Source of the DNA: Planotetraspora mira
GTDB lineage: Bacteria; Actinomycetota; Actinomycetes; Streptosporangiales; Streptosporangiaceae
Length of the DNA stretch: 64,000 nt
Direction: 5' to 3'
Assembly: GCF_016863275.1 (NCBI RefSeq)
Contig: NZ_BOOO01000035.1
Coordinates: 160,323 to 224,322 of the forward strand
Below, in pieces: positions 48,285 to 55,713 of the stretch (positions are counted from its first letter, which is position 1; each line of letters starts with the position of its first letter). The translations under genes were made by a program, and so were the position numbers. Below the pieces are notes generated by a model that was not told the DNA's origin, did no database searches, and saw only the letters and a list, made by a program, of their open reading frames with translations.

Positions 48285-49682
48285 ATGCTTCGTGAGTTCA
48301 AGCTCCCCGACGTGGGTGAGGGCCTGACCGAGGCCGAGATCGTCAAGTGGCACGTCGCCGAGGGCGAGTCCGTCAGGATCAACCAGACGATCGTCGAGAT
48401 CGAGACGGCGAAGGCCGTCGTCGAGTTGCCCTGCCCGTTCGAGGGCATCGTCGCCGCCCTCATGGTGACCGAGGGCCAGACGGTCGACGTCGGCGCTCCG
48501 ATCATCGCCGTGCGGACCGAGGAGGAGGCCGGGGGCAGCCCGGAGGACCTCGTGCCGAATCCGCCGGCCGAAGGCGCCGTCGAGCCGGGGATCCACGGCA
48601 GCCCGGCGCCGAAGCAGGAGCGCAAGCCGGTCCTCGTCGGTTACGGGGTCATGGCCAGCTCCACCAAGCGCCGTCCCCGCAAGTCCGCCACCGAGTCCGC
48701 CACCGAGTCCGCCACCGTGGCTCCCGCGGTGGTTCCGGCGGTGGTCCCGGCGCCCGCGGCCCCGGCCCCTGTGGTCACCGCTCCCGCCCAGACCGCCGGG
48801 CGCGTCAGCGTCCTGGCCAAGCCGCCGGTGCGCAAGCTGGCCAAGGATCTGGGCGTCGATCTGGCGACCGTCGAAGGAACGGGCCCGCAGGGCTCGATCA
48901 CCCGCGACGACGTCCAGTCCGCCGTCGGCTCGCCCGCGCCAGGGCAAGCGACAGGGCAGGCGGTTCCCCTCAGGCAGGCGGCGCCGGGCCGCGAGGAGCG
49001 CATCCCGGTCAGGGGCGTCAGGAAGGCCACCGCCCAGGCCATGGTGGCGAGCGCGTTCACCGCGCCGCACGTCACCGAGTTCCTCCAGGTGGACGTGACC
49101 GAGACGATGGCGGCGGTCAGGCGGCTGCGCCAGATGCCCGACTTCGCCGAGGTCAAGGTCTCTCCGTTGCTGCTGGTCGCCAGGGCGCTGCTGACCGCAG
49201 TGAGGCGGCACCCGATGGCCAACTCCACGTGGACCGACGAGGCGATCATCGTCAGGCACTACGTGAACCTGGGTATCGCGGCCGCGACGGATCGGGGGCT
49301 GATCGTCCCGAACATCAAGGACGCGCACGCCCTCTCGCTGCCCGAGCTGGCCGTGGCGCTGAACGACCTGACCGAGCGGGCCCGCTCCGGTAAGGCCACC
49401 CCGGCCGAGCTGACCGGGGGGACGATCACGATCACGAACGTGGGCGTGTTCGGGATCGACGCGGGCACGCCGATCCTCAACCCCGGTGAGGCCGCGATCC
49501 TGGCGCTCGGCCAGATCAGGGACATGCCGTGGGTGGTCGACGGGCAGCTCGCCGTACGCAAGGTGACCACGCTGGCCCTGTCGTTCGATCACCGGCTGAT
49601 CGACGGTGAGATCGGGTCGTACATCCTCCGTGACATCGGCGCGATGCTCGAGGATCCGCTCAAGATGCTCGCCTGGGGCTGA
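48285..49682 (+). CDS. 2-oxoacid dehydrogenase E2 component (dihydrolipoyl acyltransferase)
   Basis: 465 residues from ATG 48285 with GGGAGGA upstream. One lipoyl domain (Lys43 in IETAKAVVE) is followed by an Ala/Pro linker with a triple SATE-type repeat, a peripheral-subunit-binding domain (VLAKPPVRKLAKDLGVDLATVEGTG) and the catalytic core with His436 (LSFDHRLIDGE). It transfers the acyl group to CoA. No E3 gene lies nearby; a shared lipoamide dehydrogenase elsewhere is expected. Confidence 0.94.
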   Translation: MLREFKLPDVGEGLTEAEIVKWHVAEGESVRINQTIVEIETAKAVVELPCPFEGIVAALMVTEGQTVDVGAPIIAVRTEEEAGGSPEDLVPNPPAEGAVEPGIHGSPAPKQERKPVLVGYGVMASSTKRRPRKSATESATESATVAPAVVPAVVPAPAAPAPVVTAPAQTAGRVSVLAKPPVRKLAKDLGVDLATVEGTGPQGSITRDDVQSAVGSPAPGQATGQAVPLRQAAPGREERIPVRGVRKATAQAMVASAFTAPHVTEFLQVDVTETMAAVRRLRQMPDFAEVKVSPLLLVARALLTAVRRHPMANSTWTDEAIIVRHYVNLGIAAATDRGLIVPNIKDAHALSLPELAVALNDLTERARSGKATPAELTGGTITITNVGVFGIDAGTPILNPGEAAILALGQIRDMPWVVDGQLAVRKVTTLALSFDHRLIDGEIGSYILRDIGAMLEDPLKMLAWG

Positions 49683-49788
49683 GCCGTACGTGGTCGGACG
49701 CGGTGACCGGGAAGGCCGGGCACCGCGTCTGATCGGCGACGCGGGCTGTGAGAAGGTGGCGGGCAACGTCACAGCACAAGGGGAGACC

Positions 49789-50082
49789 ATGTTCCGGCAC
49801 GTCGTCATGTTCACCTGGACCGAGGCCGCGACCGAGGACCAGAAGACCGAGGTGGCCACGCGCCTGCGGGAGTTGCCGGCCGTCATCGGCGAGCTGCGGG
49901 ACTACGTGGTCGGCGCGGACGCCGGGATCAACGAGGGCAACTACGACTTCGCCGTGGTCGCCGACTTCGACTCGCCCGAGGACTATCTCGTCTACCGCGA
50001 CCACCCGACCCACCGTGCGGTCATCGCCGAGTTCATCGCGCCCATCGTGGCCTCCCGGGCGGCCGTTCAGTACGCGTTCTGA
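49789..50082 (+). CDS. Dabb-family (stress-responsive alpha/beta barrel) protein
   Basis: 97 residues from ATG 49789 with AAGGGGAG upstream. It starts MFRHVVMFTWTEAATEDQ and has the central YDFAVVADFDSPEDYLVYRDHPTHRAV block, the signature of the Dabb dimeric ferredoxin-like fold. The function of bacterial members is mostly unknown. It is 106 bases after the E2 gene and may be its own unit. Confidence 0.88.
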   Translation: MFRHVVMFTWTEAATEDQKTEVATRLRELPAVIGELRDYVVGADAGINEGNYDFAVVADFDSPEDYLVYRDHPTHRAVIAEFIAPIVASRAAVQYAF

Positions 50083-50220
50083 GCCGGTTCGGCACTACCG
50101 GGCCAGGCATGTCCCGCTCAGTTCGCATCTCAGCCGGTCCTGCACGTAGGCGGGCGTCGTCGTCCAGCCGTGAAGTCGTCCAGCCGTAAATGAGTCGCAC
50201 GATGCTGCGGGGGACGCGGG

Positions 50221-50442
50221 CTACGCCTCGGGCTTGTTCTCGTGCTCCATCAGGTGGTTGTCGGAGGTCTGGCCGCGCCGGCTGGCGAACACGATGCTCA
50301 GCAGCAGCCCCACGCCTCCGACGGCCATGAAGATGACGCCGATGACGTCGATGTGCACGGTGTCGCCCAGGACGTCCGGCTCGATGGCGAACTTCAGGAT
50401 CGCACCGAGCGTGATGAAGAAGATGCTGACCCCGATGCCCAT
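50221..50442 (-). CDS. Small two-helix membrane protein (DUF6458-like)
   Basis: 73 residues from ATG 50442, chosen for GGAGGT just upstream. It begins MGIGVSIFFITLGAILKFAI, then VIGVIFMAVGGVGLLLSIVFA and a short polar tail. This helix-loop-helix pattern is common in actinobacteria under DUF6458, of unknown function. It lies downstream of the acyl-CoA dehydrogenase terminator. Confidence 0.82.
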   Translation of the reverse strand: MGIGVSIFFITLGAILKFAIEPDVLGDTVHIDVIGVIFMAVGGVGLLLSIVFASRRGQTSDNHLMEHENKPEA

Positions 50443-50531
50443 CGCGTGACCTCCGGGAGGCTGGTAGTGGCAAGGTAAACAGCCCGTGCGCAATCGGTAA
50501 TACCCGGCCGCGCGAGATCACAGTACTGGAA

Positions 50532-50568
50532 AGCCGTGCGGATCTCCGGGAGGGAGATCCGCACGGCT
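50532..50568 (-). terminator. Terminator hairpin after the acyl-CoA dehydrogenase gene
   Basis: A perfect 16-bp stem (AGCCGTGCGGATCTCC and its complement) around loop GGGAG, starting 10 bases after the dehydrogenase stop on the minus strand. Confidence 0.88.
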
Positions 50569-50577
50569 GCCACTACC

Positions 50578-52401
50578 TCAGAAGGCCTCTTCGGGAAGCT
50601 CCATCAGGTCGTCCCCGGTCGCGGCGAGCACGCGCCGCTCGGCGGCCAGCCGGGGCAGGACGGTCTGGGCGAAGAACGCGGCCGCCCCGACCTTGCCGGC
50701 GTAGAACGCCTGGTCGGCGTCCGACTCGCCGAGGGCCCTGAGTGCCACCTCGGCCTGACGGAGCAGCAGCCAGCCGAGCACCAGATCGCCGAGGGCCATC
50801 AGGAAGCGCGTGGTGTTGAGGCCCACCTTGCGCACCTCGTTCGGGGTCTCGATCGAGGAGATCGCCCAGCCTGCCATGGTGTCCGCCATGGCCTTGACCT
50901 CGTCGGCGGCCTCGTCCAGCAGCGCACGCTCGACCTTGAGGCGGCCGTTGCCCGCCTCGGAGCCGGCGAAGGCCTTGATGTCGCCGAGCAGCGTGCCCAG
51001 CGCAGCGCCCTGGTTCCTGAGGATCTTCCTGAAGAACAGGTCGAGGCCCTGGATCGCGGTCGTGCCCTCATACAGCGAGTCGATCTTCGAGTCGCGGATG
51101 TACTGCTCGATCGGGTAGTCCTGCAGGAAGCCCGAGCCGCCGAGCGTCTGGAGGGACCGGGCGAGCAGTTCGTACGACCTCTCGGAGCCGACACCCTTCA
51201 CGAGCGGGAGCAGCAGGTCGTTCATCGCCTCGGCGGCGGCGTCCTTGCGGCCCTCGGACTCCGCGATCTGGATCGTGTCCTGGAAGGTCGCCGTGTAGAT
51301 GACGAGCGCCCGCATGGCCTCGGCATACGACTTCTGGAGCATCAGTTCGCGGCGCACGTCGGGGTGGTGGGCGATGGTGACCCGCGGGGCGGTCTTGTCG
51401 GCCGAACGGGTGATGTCGGCGCCCTGGACGCGGTTGCGTGCGTAGTCGAGGGCGTTCAGGTAGCCGGTGGACAGCGTCGCGATGGCCTTCGCGCCGACCA
51501 TCATCCGGGCGTGCTCAATGATCATGAACATCTGCTTGATGCCCTCGTGGACGCCGCCCACGAGGTAGCCGACGGCCGGGTGCCGCTCGCCGAGCGTGAG
51601 CTCGCAGGTCGTGGAGACCTTGAGGCCCATCTTCTTCTCGACGTTGGTGACGTAGACCCCGTTGCGCTCGCCCAGTTCGCCGGTCTCGAGGTCGACGAGG
51701 TACTTGGGGACGAGGAACATCGACAGGCCCTTGGTGCCGGAGCGGGCGCCCTCGGGCCGGGCCAGCACGAGGTGGAAGATGTTCTCGGCCATGTCGTGCT
51801 CACCGCTGGTGATGAAGCGCTTGACGCCCTCGATGTGCCAGGTGCCGTCGGGCTGCTCGACCGCCTTGGTACGGCCGGCGCCGACGTCGGAGCCCGCGTC
51901 CGGCTCGGTGAGGACCATGGTGGCGCCCCAGCGCCGCTCGATCGCCATGGAGGCGAACCGCTTCTGGTCGTCGGTGCCCAGTTCGTACAACTGGCGGGCG
52001 AAGGCCGGGCCGCAGGCGAACATCCACACGGCCGGGTTGGCGCCCAGGACCAGCTCCGCCATCGCCCACACCAGGCTGCGCGGCGCGGTCGTCCCGCCGA
52101 GTTCGGGCTGCAACTCCAGCCGCCACCACTCGGCGTCGACCCAGGCCTGGTAGGACTTCTTGAAGCTCTCGGGCATGGTCACGCTGTGAGTCGCGGGGTC
52201 GAACACCGGGGGATGCCGGTCGGCGTCCTCGAACGACTCGGCGAGCGGTCCTGTCGCGAGCCGGTTCACCTCGTCGAGCACGGTGCGTGCCGTGTCCTCG
52301 TCCACGTCGGCGAACGGGCCGGTGCCCAGGACTTCCTTGCGGCCGAAGACCTCGAAGAGGTTGAACTCCAGGTCGCGGAGATTGCTCTTGTAGTGACCCA
52401 T
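50578..52401 (-). CDS. Acyl-CoA dehydrogenase (large, FadE5-like)
   Basis: 607 residues, about 200 longer than the short-form enzymes. It has an N-terminal extension ([20 protein letters not shown]), the FAD-binding middle [22 protein letters not shown], and the catalytic Glu in [18 protein letters not shown], preceded by [25 protein letters not shown] helical C-terminal domain completes it. It performs the first oxidation step of beta-oxidation. Two GCCGGTAAC copies upstream suggest control by a fatty-acid or TetR-type repressor. Confidence 0.93.
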   Translation of the reverse strand: MGHYKSNLRDLEFNLFEVFGRKEVLGTGPFADVDEDTARTVLDEVNRLATGPLAESFEDADRHPPVFDPATHSVTMPESFKKSYQAWVDAEWWRLELQPELGGTTAPRSLVWAMAELVLGANPAVWMFACGPAFARQLYELGTDDQKRFASMAIERRWGATMVLTEPDAGSDVGAGRTKAVEQPDGTWHIEGVKRFITSGEHDMAENIFHLVLARPEGARSGTKGLSMFLVPKYLVDLETGELGERNGVYVTNVEKKMGLKVSTTCELTLGERHPAVGYLVGGVHEGIKQMFMIIEHARMMVGAKAIATLSTGYLNALDYARNRVQGADITRSADKTAPRVTIAHHPDVRRELMLQKSYAEAMRALVIYTATFQDTIQIAESEGRKDAAAEAMNDLLLPLVKGVGSERSYELLARSLQTLGGSGFLQDYPIEQYIRDSKIDSLYEGTTAIQGLDLFFRKILRNQGAALGTLLGDIKAFAGSEAGNGRLKVERALLDEAADEVKAMADTMAGWAISSIETPNEVRKVGLNTTRFLMALGDLVLGWLLLRQAEVALRALGESDADQAFYAGKVGAAAFFAQTVLPRLAAERRVLAATGDDLMELPEEAF

Positions 52402-52429
52402 CTGTGCACTCCTAGGACCAGACCCGGGG

Positions 52430-52476
52430 GTTACGTACTGGCCGGTAACTCTATCTGAATGCTACCCGCCGGTAAC
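52430..52476. promoter_or_regulatory. Repeated GCCGGTAAC motif upstream of the acyl-CoA dehydrogenase gene
   Basis: GCCGGTAAC occurs at 52441-52449 and 52468-52476, 27 bases apart. The first copy forms a GTTAC/GTAAC dyad with 52430-52434. The site is 29-75 bases upstream of the start codon, a position fit for repression. The binding factor is unknown. Confidence 0.45.
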
Positions 52477-52555
52477 CACCTACATGCATCTTTTACCCGA
52501 CACATCCGGCACTGGATGACTGGTGGGGAGTGGCCGCTCGCCGTAGCGTTGCGGG

Positions 52556-53353
52556 ATGGGCCTTGATGATCTGATGGCGGGCTGGCGGGCGGACCTGGAG
52601 TCCTGGGCGATTCCGGACGAGATCCTGGCGAAGGCGCCGACGAATCCCTGGACACATCAGGTGGAGCGCTTCGCGCGCAGGACCGGCGCGCTACTGGCCG
52701 ATCCGAAGGGGCCGACCTACGAACGGGCGCGTGAGGCCCTGCCGCGCGGCGGCTCCGTGCTCGATGTGGGGGCCGGAACGGGAGCGGCGAGCCTGCCGCT
52801 GGGGCCCGCCCTGCTGGTGGCCGTCGACGAGAACGCGGGGATGCTGGCCGAACTCGGCCGGCAGGCCCGCGGGACGGCGGTTCAGACGGTCGAGGGCCGG
52901 TGGCCCGACGTCGCGGATCGCACACCCGTGGCCGATGTCGTCGTGTGCGCGCATGTCGTCTTCAATGTGCCCGACCTGGCGGAGTTCTTCGTCGCCCTCG
53001 ATCGTCACGCCCGCAGGCGGGTCGTGCTCGAGTTGCCGGAGATTCATCCCACGAGCTGGCTGAACCCGCTCTGGGAGCACTTCCACGGTCTGCCGCGGCC
53101 GGCGACGCCGACCGCGGCGGACGCCGTATCCATCGCCGAGGCGCTGGGATTCGACGTGGCCGCCGAGCGGTACCCGTCCCCGGACACTCCGTTCGCGTCG
53201 GCCGAGGAGATGGCGGCGAGCGCCTGCCGGAGGTTGTGCCTCGACCCCGGCAGGGCCAGTGAGGTGATCAAGGTGGCCACCGAACTCGGGGTCTGGCCCG
53301 CCCCCCGGCGGACCTTCGTCACGATGTGGTGGGACCGCGCCGCCGACGAGTGA
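52556..53353 (+). CDS. SAM-dependent methyltransferase
   Basis: 265 residues. A Rossmann-fold class I methyltransferase with motif I VLDVGAGTGAASLPLGPALLVAVDEN and the motif-IV position VADVVVCAHVVFNVPD. The substrate is unknown. It is divergent from the acyl-CoA dehydrogenase and ends 4 bases before the convergent membrane-protein gene. Confidence 0.85.
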   Translation: MGLDDLMAGWRADLESWAIPDEILAKAPTNPWTHQVERFARRTGALLADPKGPTYERAREALPRGGSVLDVGAGTGAASLPLGPALLVAVDENAGMLAELGRQARGTAVQTVEGRWPDVADRTPVADVVVCAHVVFNVPDLAEFFVALDRHARRRVVLELPEIHPTSWLNPLWEHFHGLPRPATPTAADAVSIAEALGFDVAAERYPSPDTPFASAEEMAASACRRLCLDPGRASEVIKVATELGVWPAPRRTFVTMWWDRAADE

Positions 53354-53357
53354 ACGG

Positions 53358-53807
53358 TCACCTCGTCCTGGCGCGGCTGCGCATCGCGAGCGCGAGCACG
53401 CCGGTGATGAGGAAGACCAACGCGCCGCCGCAGAGCGCGTCCCACGCGGCGCCGAAGATGCCCTCGCCGTCGAAGATCAGCTGCACCGGGTACATCAGCG
53501 CGGCGGCGCCGAGCCCGGGATAGAGGGAGAACCGCCAGGGGTGGCCCAGGGCCCACACCCTGGCCTGCTGCGTCACTCGGTCGCCCGCGTGCGGCTGGGC
53601 TATCGCGCCGATGCTCGCCACCAGGGCGAACATGGTGATGCCCACGCAGAGCGCCCAGCTGATGTCGGGGGACCCCGGGAGGATCACGCCCATGATGAGG
53701 CTGGTGGCCGCCACGGCGCCGCCGGAGACCGCGGCGGGCTTCCAGGGGGCGCCGCGCAGGGCGGCACCGGCCAGCGACATCTCGTCGCTTCTGCTGAGTT
53801 CCTTCAT
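53358..53807 (-). CDS. Four-helix membrane protein of unknown function
   Basis: 149 residues from ATG 53807 (ATG 53843 would add 12; neither has a clear SD). A short polar start (MKELSRSDEMSLAG) is followed by about four hydrophobic segments, including AAVSGGAVAATSLIMGVIL, WALCVGITMFALVASIGAI, LGAAALMYPVQLIF and ALVFLITGVLALAM. I do not recognise the family. It is divergent from the GNAT gene. Confidence 0.7.
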   Translation of the reverse strand: MKELSRSDEMSLAGAALRGAPWKPAAVSGGAVAATSLIMGVILPGSPDISWALCVGITMFALVASIGAIAQPHAGDRVTQQARVWALGHPWRFSLYPGLGAAALMYPVQLIFDGEGIFGAAWDALCGGALVFLITGVLALAMRSRARTR

Positions 53808-53893
53808 GCTTACATGCTGTGTTCCGTAGGCGGTCGCAGGCATCGGGGAAGTCCCTGACGGCTCCCTGACCCGGCCCCGCTAGGGTCTCCGGT

Positions 53894-54343
53894 ATGTCCC
53901 TTTCATTCCGTACGGCCCGGCGTGAGGATGTTCCGGTCATCGTGGCGTTGCTGGTCGACGATCCGATCTCGGCGAGCCGCGACACCGTTCCGGGACTCGA
54001 CTACGACGTCGCCTTCGCGGCCATCGACGCGGACCCCCGCAATGAGCTGATCGTCGTGGAGTCGGACGGCGAGATCGTGGGCACGATGCAGCTGACCTTC
54101 ATCCCCGGCCTGTCGCGGCGTGGCGCCGAGCGGGCCCAGGTCGAAGGGGTCAGGGTCTCCTCGGCGCACCGGAGTCAGGGCATCGGCGGAAAGATGATGC
54201 AATGGGCCGCCGACCGGGCCCGGGAGCGTGGCTGCACGCTGCTCCAGCTCACCTCGGACAAGGCGCGCACCGACGCGCACCGCTTCTACTCCTCGCTCGG
54301 GTACGAGGCGTCACACGAGGGCTTCAAGCTGCGGCTCAACTGA
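53894..54343 (+). CDS. GNAT-family N-acetyltransferase
   Basis: 149 residues. It starts FRTARREDVPVIVALL, and the acetyl-CoA loop is VEGVRVSSAHRSQGIGGKMMQWA (the R/Q-x-x-G-x-G/A motif as RSQGIGG). It ends with FYSSLGYEASHEGFKLRL. The substrate is unknown. The last 58 bases overlap the convergent PadR gene. Confidence 0.92.
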   Translation: MSLSFRTARREDVPVIVALLVDDPISASRDTVPGLDYDVAFAAIDADPRNELIVVESDGEIVGTMQLTFIPGLSRRGAERAQVEGVRVSSAHRSQGIGGKMMQWAADRARERGCTLLQLTSDKARTDAHRFYSSLGYEASHEGFKLRLN

Positions 54344-54876
54344 TCGATCATCCAGCGGCACCAGTCGGCGCGGTGCCTCTCGTAGGTGAGGCCGCAGCGC
54401 AGCGCGGCCATGTTCCCGAACCGGGGGGTCCCGAAGGCCGGCGCCTCCTTCTCCATGGACGCCCACGCGGCCTCGTATTCGGCCAGGCGCTTCTCATGGC
54501 CGCGCAGTGCCGTGCGGAACATCTCGCTCAGTGCGGCGGGGTCGGCCAGCCAGGCGGCGTAGGTCTTGAGCACCAGTTCGTCCCGCTCGGGCTGGGGTCG
54601 CGGCGGTTCCGTCACCCACTCCCGTAGCGCTTCGAGGCCCTCGCCGGTGATCGAGTAGATCTTCTTCTCCTGGGGGCCCGGCCCCGGAGCCGTGGTGTAC
54701 CCGACCAGGCCTGCCGCGAGCAGGCGCCTGAGGTCGGTGTGGATCTGGCTGTGGCTGGCCGTCCAGAAGCGGGCCACCGGGTTGCGCATCCGACCGGCGA
54801 TCTCATAGCCCGTGCTGTCGGCCCGTGCCAGTACGGAGAGGATCGCGAACCCGAGCGTGGGGATCGTGGAGCTCAT
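54286..54876 (-). CDS. PadR-family transcriptional regulator
   Basis: 196 residues. The N-terminal winged helix is TLGFAILSVLARADSTGYEIAGRMRNPVARFWTASHSQIHTDLRRLLAAGLV, and the C-terminal Vir-type helical domain (LALKTYAAW-like, then GHEKRLAEYEAAW) mediates dimers. PadR proteins repress detoxification or export genes and are released by phenolic or drug ligands. A canonical operator lies 40 bases upstream of its start, shared with the divergent hydrolase gene. The 3' end overlaps the GNAT gene by 58 bases. Confidence 0.92.
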   Translation of the reverse strand: MSSTIPTLGFAILSVLARADSTGYEIAGRMRNPVARFWTASHSQIHTDLRRLLAAGLVGYTTAPGPGPQEKKIYSITGEGLEALREWVTEPPRPQPERDELVLKTYAAWLADPAALSEMFRTALRGHEKRLAEYEAAWASMEKEAPAFGTPRFGNMAALRCGLTYERHRADWCRWMIDQLSRSLKPSCDASYPSEE

Positions 54877-54915
54877 GGTGTTCCCAGCCTATTGACTCAC
54901 TCTTCGATTCCCACC

Positions 54916-54937
54916 ACTATGTCAGTTCTTACATAGT
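54916..54937. promoter_or_regulatory. PadR operator (ATGT-N8-ACAT)
   Basis: ACTATGT and ACATAGT form a perfect 7-bp inverted repeat with an 8-base spacer, containing the consensus ATGT-N8-ACAT of PadR-family operators. It lies between the divergent padR-type gene (start 54876) and the hydrolase gene (start 54952) and overlaps where both promoters must be. Confidence 0.85.
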
Positions 54938-54951
54938 TCAAGGAGTCGTGG

Positions 54952-55713
54952 ATGCCGGGGAAGCGAGCCCTGATCGCCCTTCTGCTCCTGCTGACCGGTT
55001 GCGGGGGCACGGTCGGCGGAACAGTGGGCGCCTCGAGTCCGCCCAGCCTTCCCGGCACCCCCACGGCGACCGCCACGCCGTCAGCCAGCCTCACCGGCCC
55101 GAACCTCCAGGGCTGCTACGGCCCGGCAGACGGCCGCCTGTTCACCTACGACGGCGGCGGCGTCACGTTCGGCGGGCTGATCATGGGAGACGGCCCCGTC
55201 GGAGTGGTGGTGTCGTACGAGAGGGGTGGAGACGCCTGCACGTGGCGGCCGCTCGCCGAACGGCTCACGTCCGCCGGCTACCGCGTCCTTCTCTACGAGC
55301 GTGGCCTCTCAGGTCCGGTCAACCCCCTGATCGTGAAGATGACCGAGCGGCTCAGGAAGGACGGCGCCGAGCGGGTCTTCCTGGTCGGCGGTTCGATCGG
55401 GGGGTCGGAGTCGATCGTCGCCGCCACCAAGCTGAAGGAGCCGCCCGTGGGTGTCGTCAACCTCGCGGGCACGGTGATCCCCGAGGAGACGGCGCCGCTC
55501 ACGGCGCCGCTGCTGCAGATCACCGCCGAGAACGACTCCGGGGCCACTCCGATCACCCTTCAGGCGGCCGGCGACGCCGCCGTCAAGTCGCCGGACCGCT
55601 CTCTCATCGTCGCCAAGGGGGAGTTCGCGCACGCCTCCGCGCTCTTCGGGACCGCTCAGGGGCCGATGGTGCTCGACGCGATCATGGCGTTCCTGGCGAA
55701 GCACAGCGGTTGA
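54952..55713 (+). CDS. Lipoprotein alpha/beta hydrolase
   Basis: 253 residues from ATG 54952, with AAGGAG 7 bases upstream. The lipoprotein signal is LIALLLLLTGC (Cys about 17), with a Thr/Pro/Ser linker. The alpha/beta-hydrolase fold has nucleophile Ser in LVGGSIGGSES and the likely His in GEFAHAS. It is probably an exported esterase or amidase acting at the cell surface. It is the likely target of the divergent PadR regulator. Its stop directly abuts the stop of the convergent molybdopterin gene. Confidence 0.85.
   Translation: MPGKRALIALLLLLTGCGGTVGGTVGASSPPSLPGTPTATATPSASLTGPNLQGCYGPADGRLFTYDGGGVTFGGLIMGDGPVGVVVSYERGGDACTWRPLAERLTSAGYRVLLYERGLSGPVNPLIVKMTERLRKDGAERVFLVGGSIGGSESIVAATKLKEPPVGVVNLAGTVIPEETAPLTAPLLQITAENDSGATPITLQAAGDAAVKSPDRSLIVAKGEFAHASALFGTAQGPMVLDAIMAFLAKHSG

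Noticed and set aside
48680..48720. Repeat in the E2 gene linker as a mobile or regulatory repeat
   Set aside because: A 12-base tandem repeat encodes a flexible Ser/Ala/Thr/Glu linker, as is usual between E2 domains.
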